Shown: positions 12,431 to 23,200 of the stretch, piece by piece
Layout: every line of letters begins with the position of its first letter
Position numbering within the stretch: the first letter of the stretch is position 1
NCBI RefSeq assembly: GCF_949987535.1
Contig: NC_080081.1
Coordinates: forward strand, 65,555,603 to 65,619,602
Direction: 5' to 3'
Source of the DNA: Balaenoptera acutorostrata
Taxonomy: Eukaryota; Chordata; Mammalia; Artiodactyla; Balaenopteridae
Length of the DNA: 64,000 bases
Translations under genes and position numbers: made by a program
Notes under the pieces: generated by a model
Seen by the model: only the letters and a program-made list of their open reading frames with translations
Database searches by the model: none
What the model was told of the DNA's origin: nothing

Positions 12431-12594
12431 CCCCGCCCAGGCCGGCGTCCACTGGCTGCCTGGGCGGAGCCGCCGCGCGCTCATTGGTCGCTCGGGCTGT
12501 CAGTCAGGGGCGGGCCGGCGCGCGCGCCGCCGCGGGCGGGGGACGGCGGCAGATCCAGTAAGTCGGGCGGCAGCGTAGTTGCTGCAGCTGCCGC
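12431..12594 (+). promoter_or_regulatory. FOXO1: FOXO1 core promoter (CCAAT plus GC boxes, TATA-less)
   Basis: A reversed CCAAT box (ATTGG, 12483-12487, in CTCATTGGTCG) suits NF-Y binding. GC boxes are at 12431-12438 (CCCCGCCC), 12461-12467 (TGGGCGG), 12507-12516 (GGGGCGGGCC) and 12534-12543 (GGGCGGGGGA). No TATA box is seen at a suitable distance. This layout is typical of a CpG-island promoter with several start sites. Placement is supported by the matching FOXO1 leader directly downstream. Confidence 0.75.
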
Positions 12595-12779
12595 CGTCGC
12601 CGCCACATTCAACAGGCAGCAGCGCCACGGTCGCGCAGCCCGGGAGAGTGAACGGTCCGCGGCGTCCGTCCGTCCTTCGTTCCGCGGGCCGTGTCAGCTT
12701 GAGCGCGACGCCGGCGCTGCCGGGGCCCGGCGACTCTGGCCTGCCGTCCCGTCCGTGCAGCGGACCCGGAGGAGCCTAG

Positions 12780-12797
12780 ATGTTGATGGACCTGTGA
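12780..12797 (+). CDS. Upstream ORF in FOXO1 leader (MLMDL-stop)
   Basis: ATG TTG ATG GAC CTG TGA lies 218 bases before the main start codon and includes two in-frame ATGs (12780, 12786). I saw no other ATG between about 12560 and 13014. Both starts have weak context (T or C at -3 is unfavourable; the second has G at +4), so leaky scanning with mild translational damping is the likeliest effect. By my recollection the human leader also has an ATG cluster at this point with a slightly longer uORF. Translation is inferred, not shown. Confidence 0.45.
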   Translation: MLMDL

Positions 12798-12993
12798 AGT
12801 TAAGTTCTGGGCTCGCGCTTCCACTCTGCCGCCGCCGCGCCTTCCTCCCGGTTTCCGTCCGCTCGCGGCACCGACCTCAACTCCCCCCGCCGCCCCCCAC
12901 CCCCGGCCCCGGCAAATCTCGGACCGGCTCTTCTCGCTCTCTCCCCTCGGCCCCCGGTGCTGCGCTCTTTCACTTCTTGGCAGTCCCGCGGCT

Positions 12994-13009
12994 GGGGGAG
13001 GGGCGGGGG
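12994..13009 (+). promoter_or_regulatory. G-run block directly upstream of the start codon
   Basis: Three G runs (5, 4 and 5 bases) separated by single A and C lie five bases before ATG 13015. The block could fold as at least a two-tetrad RNA G-quadruplex, and it also reads as overlapping Sp1-type GC boxes on DNA. Function is inferred. Confidence 0.4.
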
Positions 13010-13014
13010 TCACC

Positions 13015-13665
13015 ATGGCCGAAGCGCCCCAGGTGGTGGAGATCGACCCGGACTTCGAGCCGCTGCCCCGGCCGCGCTCGTGCACCTGGCCGCTACCCAG
13101 GCCGGAGTTTAGCCAGTCCAACTCGGCCACCTCCAGCCCGGCGCCGTCGGGCGGCGCGGCCGCGAACCCCGACGCCGCCGCGGGCCTGCCCTCGGCCTCA
13201 GCGGCCGCTGTCAGCGCCGACTTCATGAGCAACCTGAGCCTGCTGGAGGAGAGCGGGGACTTCCAGCAGGCGCCCGGCTCCGTGGCGGCGGCCGCGGCGG
13301 CGGCCGCGGTGGCGGCGGCGGCGGCCGCAGCTGCCGCCACCGGGGGGCTGTGCGGGGACTTCCAGGGCCCGGAGGCGGGCTGCCTGCACCCGGCGCCGCC
13401 GCAGCCCCCGCCGCCCGGGCCGCTGTCGCAGCACCCGCCCGTGCCCCCCGCCGCCGCCGCCGGGCCGCTCGCGGGGCAGCCGCGCAAGAGCAGCTCGTCC
13501 CGCCGCAACGCGTGGGGCAACCTGTCCTACGCCGACCTCATCACTAAGGCCATCGAGAGCTCGGCCGAGAAGCGGCTCACGCTGTCGCAGATCTACGAGT
13601 GGATGGTCAAGAGCGTGCCCTACTTCAAGGATAAGGGCGACAGCAACAGTTCGGCTGGCTGGAAG
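13015..13665 (+). CDS. FOXO1: FOXO1 exon 1 coding part (forkhead box O1, residues 1-217, partial)
   Basis: FOXO1 is a nuclear/cytoplasmic forkhead transcription factor that carries out insulin/PI3K-AKT-regulated transcription (gluconeogenesis, cell-cycle arrest, apoptosis). The start is in a strong Kozak context (CACCATGG), and [20 protein letters not shown] is the family N-terminus. Thr24 lies in RPRSCT, the first AKT/14-3-3 site. Residues 89-107 are an Ala tract (A8-V-A9), followed by a Pro/Ala-rich linker (about 120-155). The basic [10 protein letters not shown] precedes the forkhead domain, which begins at about N165 ([19 protein letters not shown], then [19 protein letters not shown]) and is cut at K217 by the splice donor. 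From family knowledge, exon 2 resumes at the recognition helix. As I recall it, human exon 1 encodes 210 residues; the seven extra here are accounted for by Ala-tract expansion. GC content is extreme. The frame is open and undamaged. Only exon 1 is in the window. Confidence 0.98.
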
Positions 13666-13671
13666 GTGAGT
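13666..13671 (+). other. FOXO1: Splice donor of FOXO1 intron 1
   Basis: AAG|GTGAGT after codon 217 is a near-perfect U1 match (phase 0). It falls exactly where FOXO1 exon 1 ends in other mammals, splitting the forkhead domain after GWK. Confidence 0.95.
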
Positions 13672-14630
13672 GGCCTCGGGGCTCACGGCCGGAGCGGGAG
13701 GGGGGCTCGGGCAGCCCGCCTGCCTCCTCCTGAGGTCGCGGTGGGGCAGATGAGGGGGCGGCTGGGCAAGTTTGCTTGGGCTGAAAGTGCAGAGCACGCG
13801 GGCAGCGCGTGAAGGGAGCGGGCGAGAAGCGGCAGGGCTGGGTCGTGGGCTTGCCCCGGACCCGTCGGGGGACCGGAATAAGTGTCTCTGCGCGCGCTCA
13901 AGTGAGAGTTGGAGCGGGACGGGGAAGGGGCTCGTTGAGACCTAAGGGAGTGAAAAAAGTACGCCAAGAAGTGGACCTCCGAGCGGGCAGAAAAGTTCGC
14001 CAGTGGAAGGAAAGGGGGGTTTACTGGGAGCTGCTTCGCCACGGCCCGCGCGGACTCGTGCAGCTGCTGCTTTTCTTCCAGAACCTCGGGGGTGAGGGCG
14101 GCTCCCCTCCGCCCCCGCGGCGCGCGTCCTCCTAGCCCCACGACGCCCCGCGGAGCCGTTTCCGCAGCGCTGGGCTGGGGAGAGCGCGGCGAGGGGCCTC
14201 GGAGCCCGGCCGCCCGGGGACGGGGCTGCAGGTGGAGGGGACAGGCAGGGCGCGAGCCGGGAGTCCCGTCGGGGATGGCCGCGCAGATTTTGGAGGCCGG
14301 TGTGCATTTTGTTTTGTTTTGATTTTATTCGAAGTGGCCTCGAGTGCTGGGGGCCGGGAGCTCCCAGCCCGAGGTAGCGCCTCCGACACGTGCGAAGGGG
14401 CGGCCACCGCCTGCGGAGCGCCGGCGCCTGGCCGCGCGGGGCGAGCTAAAGTTCAAGTGTGACCCTCGGCGGGGGCGGGAGCTGGCGACGGCGAGGGAGG
14501 GGCCGCGGGCGCAGGAAGCGAATGCCTTTAAAGGGCCAGCGCGCCCTGGCCGTGCGTGCCTCCGGGCCCGGCCGCGGCGCAGCGAGGCCAGCTCTTCTCT
14601 GCGCCAGGAGGTACCCCCAAACTTGGCCTC

Positions 14631-17600
14631 GCCAAAGGTTCAAGGCTTTTAATTAGCGAGGAGAGTCTCCCCCGGGTGACCAGGGCCGGGGGCGTGTGTA
14701 CTCTCTTGCTTTGCCATCTCAGTGCCATCGAGCACGGAGGTACGGATCCGAGGGGCAAGGCGGGGGGCTTTGAGACTAGTGTTTTGGGGGAGTTGGAGTG
14801 GAGATTCGAATCTGGGGAACCGCAGGGAACTCCTGTCTGCATGGAGGCCTGTAGAGGAGGTGCCTCGCCCTTTTTGCCTTTCTGAGAGAGAGAGACAGAC
14901 TGACAGACCCGAGGAGAGACTCAGGTGGGGGCAGGCACGTCCCTACCCCGAGGTGGAGAAGGCCCTGGGGCCCTCGGGAGGACAGGCTCGGGGCTGGGGG
15001 GGCGGAGGCTTACCAGCCGTGAGTTCGCCTTGCGGCTGCCAAAAGCTGCCAGTTTCTCACTGTCACAGGTGGAAGGATCGATGCGAAGGTTCTCTAGTTG
15101 AGCTAAACTCCTTCCTTCCCCCTCATCCGGACTGTACAGCACAATACAGATTTTCCTTTGCTGCGCGCTTGTTACATCAAGGTGGTTTTACAGACACTGT
15201 CATCCTTGTGGTTAATGTGTGTAAAAAAGGTTAAGTTAATCACATCGTATTGAAGTTCCTGGAGAAGGATTCAGGATCTTATTTTTTCCAAAGTGTATTT
15301 TAGAGTAAAGGCATCACTTATAACCTCATTACTAGGCATTACATGCAATTTTACCAAGTGCTTCAAAAAGGTAAAGTGCCTCCTTACTTTAAGCTAGGTA
15401 CATATTCTTTTAAGTCAGAAAATCGGGGTTGCCTGCCAAATCCAATTTTACTTTAACATTTGAATTTAAGTACTTGACTGACTTGTTCATTTATCAGTCC
15501 TACTTGAGCTGTTACAAAGCATTTGCTGTTAAAAAAAAAACTTTTTTTTTTTTGGGCATTCAAAGTACAGTATGTACTTACACCTTTTCTCATGTCCTTG
15601 GAAATGGATACAGCCTGCTTTCAGCTTGCTGGAGTGGCTTTCTTTAAAGATAGGGAAAGGCAGAGTTTGGGGATTATTTTTAGTTTTGCCTCTCAAATGG
15701 CCTTAAGTCAAGGTATTCTTAAAGTATTGTAGGAATATAACTTAAACGTTTAAGCTTTAGTGCTTTTTATAAAAGTAGATTCTAAGGCCAAATCACCCCC
15801 CCCCCAGCCATTTTTATTAGGTTCTTTACTTGTTCTAATTTTTTTCCCAAATGCAATTGTAATTTTTTTAAAAAAATGTACTGGTCAGAGCTAGGAGATC
15901 TATTAAATGTTAGTGAGAATTGTCCAGAATTGGAGGCCAGGTGGCAGCTCCTAGTGGAAACCTAGTGGAGCTTTGGGAGAGAACAGGCTGCCATTCTCAA
16001 GTGAGGAAATGTTTCAGGTGCGATCAGAGTCAGTTGGTGCAAGTCAGATTACAGCAAGCGCATTTTCACTTTGAGTAAAAGGGTATTTTAAGGAGAAAAG
16101 AAACAACCTGAAGTGTTTCTAATTCATAGCTAGTCTTCTGGTTGGAGTTTTCATAAAAATGAGTTACTTGTTAAAACTAAGTTTCACTCTCAGATCTGAA
16201 AAACTTGCCTGTTTTAAACATTCATAAAAAGGAGAAATTTTACTATGACTTTTAGCTTAAAAAAATTCAGTTCTAAAATGCAAATTGACCAAAACTTAAC
16301 TGTTTGAGGACTGAGGAGAGGCTGCTTTGGAACTAAATTATTTCCTGTGATTTACTACAGGGAATTAGACTGAATCTTTAAGTAAATATAGTTTATTGTG
16401 CTTTACTTCCTGGGGCCTGCCTGAGAATTTGAAAGTCATTTGCATGGGACAAAATAGTTGGAAAGCTGTTAAAAAGTTCAAAAACTTTTAGTTCCTTAAA
16501 CACTGGTAGTAGTTGTGGGGTATGCATTTTGTATTTGTAGGAATGGTATGTTAAATCGGCTTTACAGTTGTTGGTTAGAACTGTCATAAGGTTACACACA
16601 AAGTGGAAGCTGAGACTTTTGGAAATCCCGGGATCTTTTAAATCATGTACAGTATTTATACATAGTGAAACTTCATTTCCGTGACCTGTCTTCCCCCCCC
16701 CCCCCCCCCCCCATATAGAAAGCTTTCTAGAGCTTGGGAAGTAATATTGTGAGCTCTGGCTCTGTGTTTTTTGTTTTTGTTTTTTTAATTGTTGTTTTGA
16801 GTTGGCTCTTGTTTTATGCTTTGAAATTATTTGGAGCACAATGCAGATTAAAAGAATGCTTCAACAGTAAAACTTAACACTTGTTAAAATTTTAAATTGT
16901 TTTATTATGAGATATCAGATATTCTTTATCTTGGAATAACGTTTCTTTAATTTGGTCTGTGAACTGAGAGTGCATTTCCTCGTATTTAAAAATTCATATT
17001 TATTCTATTAGGGTTTGCAACCTGCAGGTGAGTAATTTAGCCACAGAGATTCCATGGTAGGGATGATGGCTGCTTTCTTGCTGCACTGTCACGTTTGACA
17101 GAATCCTGGTGAGGATTACGGAAATCACCTTAAAGAAAACCTTTTTTACAGTTGGGTGAAAATCTCAATATATGTATTTGGGGAAAGGAGCATGAGGAAA
17201 GAGAATTGGGAAAGGGCATAATACAGCGAAGTATGCACTAAGGCTGAAAGTTATGTGGGACTGATGTGACCATGTCTCATGGCTGAGATATTTTGTTCAG
17301 AAATTCCCAAATAGATGTCAAATACGAATACCTTAATTGCTCCTCATAAGAACTTTATTTTTATTTTACTTTCGGTCTTGTGGCAAATCCTTGGGGAGAT
17401 GTGGCAGGAGGGGTGGCTTCTATTTTTGAATGACACTCAGCTTTGTTTTTCTTTTTTAAAGTGGCAAACATTTGAATACTGGAAAGAAGGCATTTTTAAT
17501 TTTCATGTAAACTTCAAAAAAAGTTAAAGTTTGGTAAGACATCCCCTTCCCCCCATTACTGAAAGGCCATCACGTTGGCAATGGACACAAATATCGCCAG

Positions 17601-18899
17601 CTATCATGAGCTGCCCAGGGATCTTCTAAGTGGATGTATGAAATGGGTAGGGAGGAGTGAATACTCAGTGGTTGGTTAGAATAATAGGGTGCCAACTTTT
17701 TGCTCGCCCTTGCGCTCTAACCTCTTCATCCAAGCTCCTGAACTGCAATTCTGTGTGACTTCCTAAGAGAACAGCTGTCTGTATTGGCCTGGAATTTCTT
17801 TGGGTAAGCCCTAACTATTTGCATTTTTCTGGAACGCTCTGCCCTTGGAAACTACCCAGTACCCTGGCATCATGGGAATTGACTCTGCCAGTTTTTTTTG
17901 TCTTTGTGTGCCACCACTTTGGGGCTTCCTGGAATCCTCTTGGAAGGGCAGTGTAAACCCCACGGTGATGGGAGAGAGCAAAGGAGTTTGCAGTTGCACT
18001 CTGCGTGCAATGAGCAGAGTGGGTTCAGCCCTGCTTCTCTGCACCTCAGGACTTGCCTTGGCCTTCATAGTAACAAGTTGCAGAGACTTGCCCCCACCCC
18101 TTGGGTCAGATGACCACCTTTTCTTGGTGCACACAAAATTCTGAAGTTGATGCAGTTGTTCCTCAGTTGTGAACCAGAGAAGACCAGATGAACCTGAAAG
18201 TGTTTGTTTTGGTGTCTTAGGGGTAAAGGCTTGTATTCCAACGGATATGCTGTATACGAATGTACAGTGTATACAATGCGCAGTAAGGTGTAGAAGGAGT
18301 CCCCCTTTTTGCTAATTCCTGATAAGGACCAACAACACAGTGGCACAGAAGTTCTTTGCAGAGTATTACTACTTATTTTTTATTGTGGTCTTCTATAGAA
18401 CATAAGAAACATGCAAGTGAATAATTGTACATTATTGATTTCATATGGTTCAACCTTTAAGGAAAACTTTTTTTTCACTGGCATCCCAGTTTACTCCACT
18501 CAGTCTGCCTATGGTTTATTGACTTGTGGGTTAAGCAGTGCAAATAATGAATCTTGCCTTCCTTACCCCTTCCCCCCTGGCTCTTTTATCCATCTTCATA
18601 TAGCTTTGATATGACCAAAAGAAAAGAAAAGCAAACTAGTTTTGATATTGGGCCACATAAAATTGAAAAGCTAGATCTGCAACCGTTTTTCAGTTTATTT
18701 AGTGAATTTTCACCTTAATGCATTACTTAAATAAGGACATAAATTCAACTTGTGTCCTTTTTTTCAGGCCATATTCCTTATAGAAGAAAAAAATGACAGA
18801 GCTGCGTGATGAGCTTCTGTAGCCCCCAAGTCTGGGTTTCTGATGATTGCCGAAGCTGCACTCTTTATGGTCTAAGTTCTTCCCTTTTCTCAGTTTTCC
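14631..18899. other. Intron 1, proximal stretch without recognised repeats
   Basis: Apart from homopolymers (C10 at 15796-15805, C20 at 16693-16712 and T/A runs), I recognise no repeat family or exon. The low repeat content next to the promoter suggests constrained intronic sequence, an inference. Confidence 0.5.
16693..16712. repeat. Poly(C) tract, 20 bases
   Basis: An uninterrupted run of 20 C on the sense strand, after GTCTT and before ATATAG. Confidence 0.95.
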
Positions 18900-19500
18900 C
18901 TTGACCTCTCTGTAGAAAGCCTTTCTTACCTTGGACTCAGTTACACTGTACTGTCCTGATCCTTACCCGCATTCTGGCTTCTCCTCCAGTTGGTTCATTT
19001 TTCCTTCTATGCTCAATTGTAAGAATGCCTAGGACTAGGTGTAGACTTATTTTGATTCTTTCCTAGATAACTTACCCCTTTATTGTCCAAGTCTCCAGTT
19101 ACCTGAAGGCCATAAATGTCCCACTTTCACCTCCAATTCGACATGTCTAAACCCAAGCATACTGTATTTCTTATTCCTCTCAGATGAGGTTCCCATCTTG
19201 AGTTCCCTGATTTGGTTAATGGTCTTTAGCCCTTTCCCTCGTTTTCACTCCTGGATGTCCTCTTCAGCACTTTCTTCTTATGGTGTTAGTGTCCCCAAGT
19301 CTGTTAGCTCTTCTTCCTCAGGGTCTCTTGAGACTTTCACTTCCCAGCTTCTAACCACTCCCCCGGTTAACTCTTACCTCAGGGCCAGTCCATCGTATCG
19401 CCAGGACTTGGGGCATCCTGTGCGTCTACTGGAGCGTCCACAAATTTTGCTTAGTCTGCAAGGTTCAAGTCAGTTCCATCAACTTCCAACCTTGGCTTGT
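18900..19500 (+). mobile_element. L2 LINE fragment
   Basis: The region CCTCCAATTCGACATGTCTAAACCCAAGCATACTGTATTTC ... GAGTTCCCTGATTTGGTTAATGG matches the L2 coding region that encodes the endonuclease/RT tail (CTCAACATGTCCAAAACTGA type text). Frame is broken. Confidence 0.55.
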
Positions 19501-19701
19501 GTCTGAAGGCACTTTCGATTCTCTGAGTGAATGCCTGGTAACCTCTTAATTCATGCTGCTGCGTATTTTAATTTATCTTTAACATCTGCATGTTTTTGGC
19601 GTCTCAGTTATATTGTAAATACATGGGTGGAAAAAATTTTTTCTTGAAACATGGATCTTTTATGTTTCAGCTTCCTCTGTGTTCAAGGTGCTTACATTCT
19701 G

Positions 19702-19820
19702 ACATAGGGAATATAGCCAATATTTTATAATAACCTCTAAAAATTGTGAATCACTGTATTGTATACCTGTAGGTTATAACTTATATGATACCGTACATCA
19801 ACTATACTTCAGTAAAAAAG
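19702..19820 (+). mobile_element. 5'-truncated L1 3' end
   Basis: AATATAGCCAATATTTTATAATAACC ... CATCAACTATACTTCAGTAAAAAAG is the 3' terminus of L1 in artiodactyls and cetaceans, ending in an A-rich tail. Candidate 8-bp duplications ACATTCTG flank it (19694-19701 and 19824-19831). Confidence 0.7.
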
Positions 19821-20111
19821 ATCACATTCTGTAATACTTGAGGATAATTTTATTAGTAGTATTACTAAAGAACAGTGGTTATTTTCCGTCTATAGTCAAG
19901 GTATTTCCTTCCCATTTGTTGAATGATTATTGTGTATAAGTTGTATTAGATGCATTTGAATGATAGAAAAATGATTCAAGTGTGGATCCTGTAGGGAGAT
20001 TAGATGTGACACATAATAACTATGATACCTGGTAGCATGGTTAAGTGCCTTCGAGAAAAATGGAGTTCTGGGTTGGGCACTTAGGTGGGCCTTGGAAATG
20101 GGATGTTATTG

Positions 20112-20275
20112 TCTCAAGATCTCATTATAAAATATTTCAAACATGCAGCAAAGTTGGAAGAATTCTCCCCTGAACACCCATATACCTACCACTTAGTTTC
20201 TACTTCTGCCATTTTATTATACTTGCTTTATCATATATTTATCCATTGGCACACCCATCTTCCCATCAGTCCCTC
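20112..20275. mobile_element. Probable old L1M fragment
   Basis: TCAAACATGCAGCAAAGTTG and GAACACCCATATACCTACCAC resemble text common in old L1M 3' regions. Orientation is uncertain. Confidence 0.4.
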
Positions 20276-23200
20276 TTAGTTTTTAAAATTTATTTTTGGA
20301 ATGATGGACTGGCATTCATAAAGGCATGAAAATAGGGGAAACAGTTTCTCTGAGTGATGGATGTATGCAACACACAGAGAAGGTTTGAAAAGTGTAGGAA
20401 GGAGAGTTTCTATTGTCAGACTGAACTTGGACTTCATATACATTATGAAAATAATATTGTGTTATAGACCAAGTTTTTCTATGAGATTGTATGTTTGTTT
20501 TTGTAATATAAGAAATTATGAAAATAGGGTTACATTTTTAGTTTTTTAAATGCAGTTTCTCAGAAACGTGTTCATGTGTAAATATAGAGCATGGAATGCA
20601 GTGTAAAGACAATGTGCAGCACTTGATTTAAAACTGATATACAGAATTTGGTAATGCAGGGAACAGATTATGTAATTGACTTAATGCGACTAGTAGACAT
20701 TTATAAAATATTTAGAGTTTTGCTTGGTCTGTTCTTTAAAATCAACTTTCACGCCCGGTGTCCTGGGGGCAGAGTGATTCATACAAAGAAAGATCACTAT
20801 TGGTCGTAATTCTTACTGTTTTTTTTTTAAGTGAGAAATCTTGAAGTTGAAGTTAGCAACCTCTAAATATACTTAGGGCAATTATGAGTGAAAGTTATAT
20901 TGACTTGAAAAGATGCTTTACAATTTAAATGTCAGTTTTCATATTGTATTAGCTAAATATTAGCTATCCTTGATAGCTTTATTGTATTATATCTTTACCC
21001 ACTAACCCAAGTATAGGATGAGGAAGGCTATAATGAGATGTTTCAACAGATCCAGAGGAGGTTAAATTTGGATAGGCTAAACCCACAATTGATGCCAAGC
21101 AGATAGACATAACTGCATGTATTCAGAATACTTGGAATGAGGCGGATTAGCTTTTGGTGAACTAAAAGGTTTAAACAATAAAAACTCTACTGTGGTACAT
21201 CAAAAGGCAGAAATACAGATTTATTAAAACTTATTAGCCATTTTAGAAGTGACAGGCGTTGAAATGTAGGAAGCTATTTTACTAGTGTAAATAGTAAAAT
21301 AGTAGCAGATAGCACTTTATTCAGAAGATGCCCTGCTGTGGGGAGGGGGACAGTGAAGGAAAAATAGACTGCAAAACTCACCACTGTGAGGTTTTGTTAA
21401 ATGAGTACGTTACCTTCCACATGGATGAAACAGCTTTCAAAGCACGCCAGGCCTTCACAGTTGCGTGACTGCTAATGATATCAGGGTAAACTAGTCAAAC
21501 GCAGGTAGGAAACAATATGGAATTGGCCAATCTAATTTTTTCCCGCTGTTATTGTTTGGAGATTGAGTGAGGGTCAAAATTGCAGGCTGTGTCTTTGGTC
21601 TTTTCATTCCATAAGTAGAGAGAGATGTAAAGCATCTTCATTCTTCAACGTGAGGGGTTTTACCTCCCTCTGGGAGGAGAGTCAGAATCATGGTGGAGAT
21701 CTGTGGGAGGATAGGTCATTTCTTCCAAGGTAGCCCCATTCCTGCTGACACTAAGTCATATGAATTCTTTAACTCTTAGTGATGGTGGGTGGTACTACCG
21801 TCTTTTGAGAAGAGAATGTCACCTCTAAAGCATGTGGCCCACTGGTCTATACTGTGCACCTGTGACCTGGGCTGTGCTCTCTTACCTGCAACAAGCCCTG
21901 CTCCTCTTACACCCCTGCTAGCCACATGTGTGGAAATCCCGAGGCTGCCACCTTTTTTGAGTGTGACTTGGTTCTGAAAATCTCTGTGTAGATCTTTGAC
22001 CTAAAAAGAAAATCTTTTTCTGCCTTGGTTAATTTTCCCCCTGGATGATAGTTGTCTTAATTACAGTGTCATTTCTTTGTGTGTCTTAAGTTACAGAGCT
22101 GATCCTAATACTAAACTCCGTGACCTTAACAGCTCTGGAGATGCTGCCCAGCTCACCTGATTAAAAGCAACACTGTAACGAGAGAGAGGGTGGGAAGAGC
22201 CAGTGGCCTGTGTCCATTTGTTTTTCCTCTGTTTAAGTCAAACAGATACTTCTCAGTTGCCATTCCTCCCAAATCTAGAAAATGGGTCATGGTTTTGTGA
22301 ATCTCTCCTTTTGTTACATTAGAGATTTGCTAAGAATCAGGGTTGAGGAAAAATGTTTTTCTGTTTACAGCCATGATCCTGAAGTTGTTACACGGCTGCC
22401 TTTGCACTGCTAGTGAGGGGCCTGGTTTGCTGAGTTAAAACTTTGAAAGTAGCTAAAGGAACCTGGCTTCAGGAAGGGGGAGGGGACCTCAGTGGTTGCG
22501 TTTTGTACCTGCAGTAAAAAAGTCTCAAAGAGCATGATTAACCCCCTCAGTCTTATTTGGACTCAAGCCAAGAGAGAGGCCTAGTGAAGGATGGAGGAAG
22601 AGGAGAACCAGTTTGGGTTCTGTAGGAAGGTCTGGAGGCACTTAGCACCTTCTAGCACTGCCCCCCACCCCCAAATCAGTTTTTCTATTTTAATTAGGAA
22701 ATTAGTGCTTTTCTTCCACCAGTATCATGTCTCAGAAGCCCACCATGCAGGTGGCTTGAGGGAAGACCCATCTTGTCCGAGTTGAAAATGCCTGCACACA
22801 GAATTGGGGACGGGGGCGGTATCTTTGCAGTGGTGTTTGAGGGTAAGAGTGAAAAGGTTCTGTCTGAAAAGAAATGCATTTGAATTTCAAGTCCAATTTG
22901 GAGAGATAAATTATGATTGAATTATATAATTCCTAGACTTGTAAATATTGTGTATCCTTCAAAGCTTGAAAACAAAATAACCACATAAATATCTGGAAAT
23001 GGTCTATATAAGTAAATATATCATACCTCAAGACAGTTTGGTTGCTTGGAAGCTAGGTCAAAGGAAATGGTTTGCATATGGTTTAGCTAGAGGCTCTTAT
23101 TTTGGCAGATTCTTGAGGCAGTGTATTTTACTGTACTCCTATTTTGACATGAATTTTTTCACTTGTTAAGTGTAGGGTTGCATCAAGATAGGTGCATTCG

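Larger units (their letters stand above)
12595..13014 (+). other. FOXO1: FOXO1 5' UTR (approximate start)
   Basis: This is the stretch between the inferred start region and the ATG. Segments such as CGCCACATTCAACAGGCAGC (12601 onward) and GAAGTTAAGTTCTGGGCTCG (12796 onward) match the 5' leader of human FOXO1 mRNA as I remember it. The exact transcription start cannot be read from sequence. The promoter is TATA-less and GC-rich, so dispersed starts are likely. The leader contains one upstream ATG cluster and a G-run block just before the coding start. Confidence 0.7.
11520..14630. promoter_or_regulatory. CpG island spanning promoter, exon 1 and start of intron 1
   Basis: CpG dinucleotides and GC content rise sharply here compared with the AT-rich flanks, and fall off after about 14640. 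The island covers promoter, leader, exon 1 and nearly 1 kb of intron 1. Edges are judged by eye. Confidence 0.85.

Noticed and set aside
12089..13228. 379-residue ORF on the + strand across the promoter and leader
   Set aside because: It runs through the (TG)n tract, promoter and leader in a different frame from FOXO1. Low-complexity R/P/A-rich text in a CpG island has few stops, so this is a chance ORF.
12609..13520. 303-residue antisense ORF opposite FOXO1 exon 1
   Set aside because: Shadow of the GC-rich exon; poly-Ala/Gly text with no domain.
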